A stretch of DNA of 27,079 bases from UMGS1474 sp050946775 (GTDB taxonomy: Bacteria; Bacillota; Clostridia; Oscillospirales; Acutalibacteraceae): positions 1 through 27,079 of the forward strand of contig JBMNVL010000009.1 of assembly GCA_050946775.1 (NCBI GenBank), in the 5' to 3' direction. The position numbers and the translations under genes are program-made. Numbering within the stretch: position 1 is the first letter of the stretch; every line of letters starts with the position of its first letter. This document shows, piece after piece, positions 24,134-27,079 of this stretch. Under the pieces are notes generated by a model. It saw nothing but the letters and a program-made list of their open reading frames with translations, did not search any database and was not told the origin of the DNA.

Positions 24134-24544
24134 TTATACGCGGCGACGCTTGGGCGGCCGGCAGCCGTTGTGGGGCACCGGCGTCACGTCTTTGATCAGG
24201 CTGACCTCCAGGCCGGCGGCCTGCAGGGCACGGATCGCGGCCTCACGGCCGGCGCCGGGGCCTTTGACGTAGACGTCCACGCTTTTCAGACCGTGCTCCA
24301 TCGCGGCCTTGGCGGCGGTCTCCGCCGCCGACTGGGCGGCAAAGGGAGTGGATTTCCGCGAGCCGCGGAAGCCCAGCTCACCGGCGCTCGCCCACGACAG
24401 GGCGTTGCCCTGGGTGTCGGTGATGGTGACGATGGTGTTGTTAAAGGTGGCCTGGATATGAGCAGCGCCACGCTCGATGTTTTTGCGTTCTCTGCGCCGG
24501 CGGGTGGTCGCACCCTTGCGCGCGGTAGTTTTTGCAGCAGCCAT
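24134..24544 (-). CDS. rpsK: 30S ribosomal protein S11
   Basis: The 136-residue protein has the S11 core 'GAAHIQATFNNTIVTITDTQGNALSWASAGELGFRGSRKSTPFAAQ' split over the RNA-binding sheet, and the conserved C-terminal 'TPVPHNGCRPPKRRRV'. Its N-terminus is Arg/Lys-rich. It lies between rpsM and rpsD with short gaps, so it is co-translated with them. Confidence 0.98.
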   Translation of the reverse strand: MAAAKTTARKGATTRRRRERKNIERGAAHIQATFNNTIVTITDTQGNALSWASAGELGFRGSRKSTPFAAQSAAETAAKAAMEHGLKSVDVYVKGPGAGREAAIRALQAAGLEVSLIKDVTPVPHNGCRPPKRRRV

Positions 24545-24559
24545 TCTTATCCCTCCTGC

Positions 24560-24928
24560 TTACTTCTTCTTATTGGCGATGGTCTTCTTGGGACCTTTGC
24601 GGGTACGGGCATTGGTCTTGGAGCGCTGACCGCGCACCGGCAGACCCTTGCGGTGACGCAGGCCCCGGTAGCTGCCGATCTCGATGAGGCGTTTGATATC
24701 AAACGCGACGTCGCGGCGCAGGTCGCCTTCCACCGTATAGTTGTGATCGATGTACTCACGCAGTTTGGAGATTTCCTCTTCCGTCAGATCCCGCACCCGG
24801 GTGTCGGGGTTGACGCCGGTCGCGGCCAGGATATCGGAAGCGGATTTGCGGCCCAGGCCGAAGATGTAGGTCAGGCCGATTTCAACACGTTTGTCTCTGG
24901 GCAAATCAACGCCAGCAATACGCGCCAT
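24560..24928 (-). CDS. rpsM: 30S ribosomal protein S13
   Basis: The 122-residue protein starts 'MARIAGVDLPRDKRVEIGLTYIFG' and contains the helix-hairpin-helix 'VRDLTEEEISKLREYID' and 'YRGLRHRKGLPVRGQRSKTNARTRKGP' that contact 16S rRNA and the subunit bridge. The tail is Lys-rich. The length is normal. Confidence 0.98.
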   Translation of the reverse strand: MARIAGVDLPRDKRVEIGLTYIFGLGRKSASDILAATGVNPDTRVRDLTEEEISKLREYIDHNYTVEGDLRRDVAFDIKRLIEIGSYRGLRHRKGLPVRGQRSKTNARTRKGPKKTIANKKK

Positions 24929-24978
24929 AATGTTTCCTTCCTTTCACGTGCCGTTGGCACAAAGTTGACCAGTGGCGC

Positions 24979-25092
24979 TTAGCCCTGGCGCTGCTTGTGT
25001 TTCGGGTTTTCGCAGATGACCATCACGCGGCCTTTGCGCTTGATGATCTTGCACTTCTCGCAGATTTTCTTGACAGAAGGTCTGACTTTCAT
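24979..25092 (-). CDS. rpmJ: 50S ribosomal protein L36
   Basis: This 37-residue protein starts 'MKVRPSVKKICEKCKIIKRK' and ends 'KQRQG'. C11, C14, C27 and H32 form the zinc site, so it is the zinc-binding L36 form. It stands in its usual place between infA and rpsM. AAGGAGG precedes the ATG. Confidence 0.98.
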   Translation of the reverse strand: MKVRPSVKKICEKCKIIKRKGRVMVICENPKHKQRQG

Positions 25093-25150
25093 AAGTTCCC
25101 TCCTTGGCGCGACTGCGCCGGTTTCATACGGGGATCGTCGCCGATCCGGT

Positions 25151-25369
25151 TTACTTCGTCCGCCACGTGATCCGGCCCTTGGTCAAATCGTAGGGAGACA
25201 TCTCCACGGTGACCTTGTCGCCCGGCAGAATCCGGATGTAGTTCATCCGCAGCTTGCCGGAAATGTGAGCCAGGATCTGGTGGCCGTTGGCCAGCTCCAC
25301 CTGAAAGGTGGCGTTGGGCAGGGCTTCCACTACGGTACCTTCCAATTCGATAACATCCGCTTTGGACAT
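25151..25369 (-). CDS. infA: Translation initiation factor IF-1
   Basis: The 72-residue S1/OB-fold protein contains 'IELEGTVVEALPNATFQVEL', 'ILAHISGKLRMNYIRILPGD' and 'VTVEMSPYDLTKGRITWR', which is the complete IF-1 pattern. IF-1 binds the A site of the 30S subunit during initiation. It follows the KOW gene by 13 bp and precedes rpmJ. Confidence 0.99.
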   Translation of the reverse strand: MSKADVIELEGTVVEALPNATFQVELANGHQILAHISGKLRMNYIRILPGDKVTVEMSPYDLTKGRITWRTK

Positions 25370-25382
25370 GGAATAACCTCCA

Positions 25383-25637
25383 TCATGGTTTGGGCTCGGC
25401 GGGCGTTTCCAACGCCGCCAGAGCGCGTCGCAATTGTCGATCGGTGGCCAGGGCCTCTTCCGGCAGCCGGCAGGGTGTCAGCCGCAGATGCCGCGGATTT
25501 TTGCGCTTGGGCGCTGCCAGCCGGCGACGCCGGCCGTCGGCGATCCACACGCCGTCGCCGTCCTGCCGGACGACGGCCATCCGGGTATCCCGTTCCTTGC
25601 CGGCCGTGGGAATGACCACACGGCCTCTCTCCAGCAC
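25383..25637 (-). CDS. KOW-domain RNA-binding protein (L14e-like)
   Basis: The 84-residue basic protein begins 'ERGRVVIPTAGKERDTRMAVV', a KOW-type strand pair, followed by 'GVWIADGRRRRLAAPKRKNPRHLRLT'. Small KOW proteins between map and infA are common in Clostridia and are thought to bind RNA or ribosomes, but their function is not known. The start is GTG, with AAGGAG six bases upstream. It lies 10 bp after map and is part of the same operon. Confidence 0.85.
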   Translation of the reverse strand: MLERGRVVIPTAGKERDTRMAVVRQDGDGVWIADGRRRRLAAPKRKNPRHLRLTPCRLPEEALATDRQLRRALAALETPAEPKP

Positions 25638-25647
25638 GGCCGTCTCC

Positions 25648-26394
25648 TTACGGCAGGGTCAGCACGACCGGGCCGTCGGGGGTGATGGCGATGGTATGCT
25701 CAAAATGAGCCGACAGCTTGCCGTCCGCTGTCACCGTGGTCCAACCGTCTTTAAGGATGCGCACATCCTCGGTGCCGGCGTTGACCATCGGCTCGATGGC
25801 GATGGTCATGCCCGGCAGCAACCGCGGACCGCGGCCGGGTGTTCCGTAATTGGGTACGCTGGGGTCTTCGTGCAGGTTCGTGCCTACTCCGTGGCCGACA
25901 AATTGCCGTACGACCGAGTAACCACGCACCTCGACATACCGTTGGACGGCGGCGCCGATATCGCCGATGCGGTTGCCGACGACGGCCGCCCGGATCCCCG
26001 CGTCGCGGGATTCCCGGGTGGCGTCCATCAGCGCGCGTGCCTCTTTGGACACGTCGCCGGCGGCAAAGGTGGCGGCGTTATCGCCGTGGTAGCCGTTCAA
26101 AAACGCACCCACGTCCACGCTGACGATGTCGCCCTCGCGGATCTTGCGTTTGTCCGGTATGCCGTGGATGACCGTTTCGTTGATCGAGATGCAGGCGCTG
26201 CCCGGAAAGCCGCCGTACCCCAGAAAGGAGGGCTTGGCGCCCTGACTTTCGATGTACTTGCGCACCAGGGCGTCGATCTCCAGCGTGGTGACGCCGGGTT
26301 CGATCGCTTCGCCTGCGAGCTTGAGCGCGCGCGCCGAGACGATGCAGGCCTCACGCATGAGAGCCAGCTCCCGGCTGTTTTTGATCGAGATCAT
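25648..26394 (-). CDS. map: Methionine aminopeptidase, type I
   Basis: The 248-residue enzyme removes the N-terminal Met of new proteins. All metal ligands and catalytic residues are visible: H77 in 'VIHG', D94 and D105 in 'VDVGAFLNGYHGDNA', H168 in 'GHGVGTNLHEDP', E201 in 'IEPM' and E232 in 'HFEHT'. No N-terminal extension or zinc finger is present, as in the short bacterial class. Two bases separate its start from the adk stop, which indicates co-translation. Confidence 0.98.
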   Translation of the reverse strand: MISIKNSRELALMREACIVSARALKLAGEAIEPGVTTLEIDALVRKYIESQGAKPSFLGYGGFPGSACISINETVIHGIPDKRKIREGDIVSVDVGAFLNGYHGDNAATFAAGDVSKEARALMDATRESRDAGIRAAVVGNRIGDIGAAVQRYVEVRGYSVVRQFVGHGVGTNLHEDPSVPNYGTPGRGPRLLPGMTIAIEPMVNAGTEDVRILKDGWTTVTADGKLSAHFEHTIAITPDGPVVLTLP

Positions 26395-26396
26395 GC

Positions 26397-27029
26397 TTAC
26401 GCCTCAAGAGCGGCGAGGGTCAGCCGGGTGGTGTCCGCGACTTCCTCCTGCCCTTCGACGATGAACAGCTTGCCCTGCCGGGCATAGTAGTTCTTCAGCG
26501 GCTCGGTCTGGTCGTGATAGACCTGCAAGCGCTCTTTCACGGTGTCCGGATGGTCATCCTTGCGCTGAACAAGGGTGTCGCCGCAGCGGTCGCAAACGCC
26601 TTCCTTGGCCGGCTTTTTGTAGTCGACGTGGTAGGAAGCGCCGCAGCCCTGGCAGACACGGCGGCCCGATACCCGCCGGGCGATCACGTCGTCCTCGACC
26701 TCGATGTCGATGACGCGGTCGATGATCACGCCCATGCGGTCAAGCGCCTCGGCCTGGGGAATGGTGCGGGGAAAGCCGTCGAGAATGAAGCCGTGCTGGC
26801 AGTCCGCCTTTTCCAGCCGTTCCTGGATGATGCCGATGACGACGTCGTCCGGGACCAGCTTGCCCGACTCGATAAACTCTTTGGCCTTCAAGCCCATTTC
26901 CGTGCCGCTTTTCAGCGCTTCACGGATAATGTTACCCGTGGAGATAGTGGGAATGTGCAGGTGCTCGCTGATGACTTCCGCCTGGGTGCCTTTGCCGGCA
27001 CCGGGGGCGCCCAACAAAATCAGTTTCAT
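26397..27029 (-). CDS. adk: Adenylate kinase, zinc-LID type
   Basis: The 210-residue enzyme interconverts ATP plus AMP and two ADP. The P-loop is 'GAPGAGKGT' (8-16 region), the AMP site has 'TGNIIREAL' and 'FILDGFPRT', and the long LID domain carries C126, C129, C146 and C149, which should bind zinc as in Gram-positive enzymes. The ATG of 'MKLILLG' is chosen because AAGGAGG lies eight bases upstream; the frame runs eight codons further. secY would be expected upstream, beyond the window edge. Confidence 0.98.
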   Translation of the reverse strand: MKLILLGAPGAGKGTQAEVISEHLHIPTISTGNIIREALKSGTEMGLKAKEFIESGKLVPDDVVIGIIQERLEKADCQHGFILDGFPRTIPQAEALDRMGVIIDRVIDIEVEDDVIARRVSGRRVCQGCGASYHVDYKKPAKEGVCDRCGDTLVQRKDDHPDTVKERLQVYHDQTEPLKNYYARQGKLFIVEGQEEVADTTRLTLAALEA

Positions 27030-27079
27030 GAAGGGATCCTCCTTTTCCTTCACGGGTCGGGAGAACGCCAGGGGCGTTC

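Overview
The window looks like chromosomal DNA of a GC-rich Clostridia member of the Bacillota, probably Oscillospirales (Oscillospiraceae-like). The reasons are the infA-rpmJ-rpsM-rpsK-rpsD-rpoA-rplQ alpha operon preceded by adk, map and a small KOW gene, a DnaD plus DnaC/DnaI-type loader pair, strong AGGAGG Shine-Dalgarno sites, consensus sigma-A promoters, TTG/GTG starts, and the style of the intergenic hairpin repeats. No species can be named from the sequence alone.

Layout. (1) 1-330: a tRNA-Thr(CGT) with a consensus promoter and terminator. (2) 480-5640, plus strand: an AT-richer island of three genes. These are a WYL-domain regulator, a 256-residue protein that looks like a distant alkyladenine-DNA-glycosylase relative with a cysteine cluster, and a UvrD/PcrA-type helicase with an unusual zinc-finger-like C-terminal extension. 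The regulator and helicase promoters share a TGGTACA box at the -10. (3) 5690-13154, minus strand: a 1481-residue multidomain GH3 glycosidase without a signal peptide, a DUF1015 protein and a transglutaminase-like lipoprotein. (4) 13264-16386, plus strand: a membrane-anchored protein, an ABC ATPase and an ABC-2 permease in one operon, transcribed divergently from the lipoprotein. (5) 16399-18462, minus strand: the DnaC/DnaI-like loader and DnaD, overlapping by one base. (6) 18485-19328: yebC. (7) 19336-20143: a 56-residue ribbon-helix-helix protein divergent from a SLOG/DUF1273-like protein, with a dyad operator inside the promoter of the latter. (8) 20144-21149: a repeat-rich intergenic region ending in tRNA-Gln(CTG), with a 185-bp tandem array carrying copies of the tRNA 3' end. 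(9) 21231-22065: an alpha/beta hydrolase. (10) 22075-27029, minus strand: rplQ, rpoA, rpsD, rpsK, rpsM, rpmJ, infA, KOW protein, map and adk.

How the genes work together. Most of the window is housekeeping: translation, transcription, primosome loading and nucleotide balance. The accessory parts that deserve attention are the WYL/glycosylase-like/helicase island, which is a candidate DNA-repair or anti-phage module; the RHH/SLOG pair, which is a candidate self-regulated ligand-sensing or conflict module; and the tandem tRNA-Gln-derived array, which may be a scar of integration or a structured repeat family. None of these functional readings is proven by the sequence.
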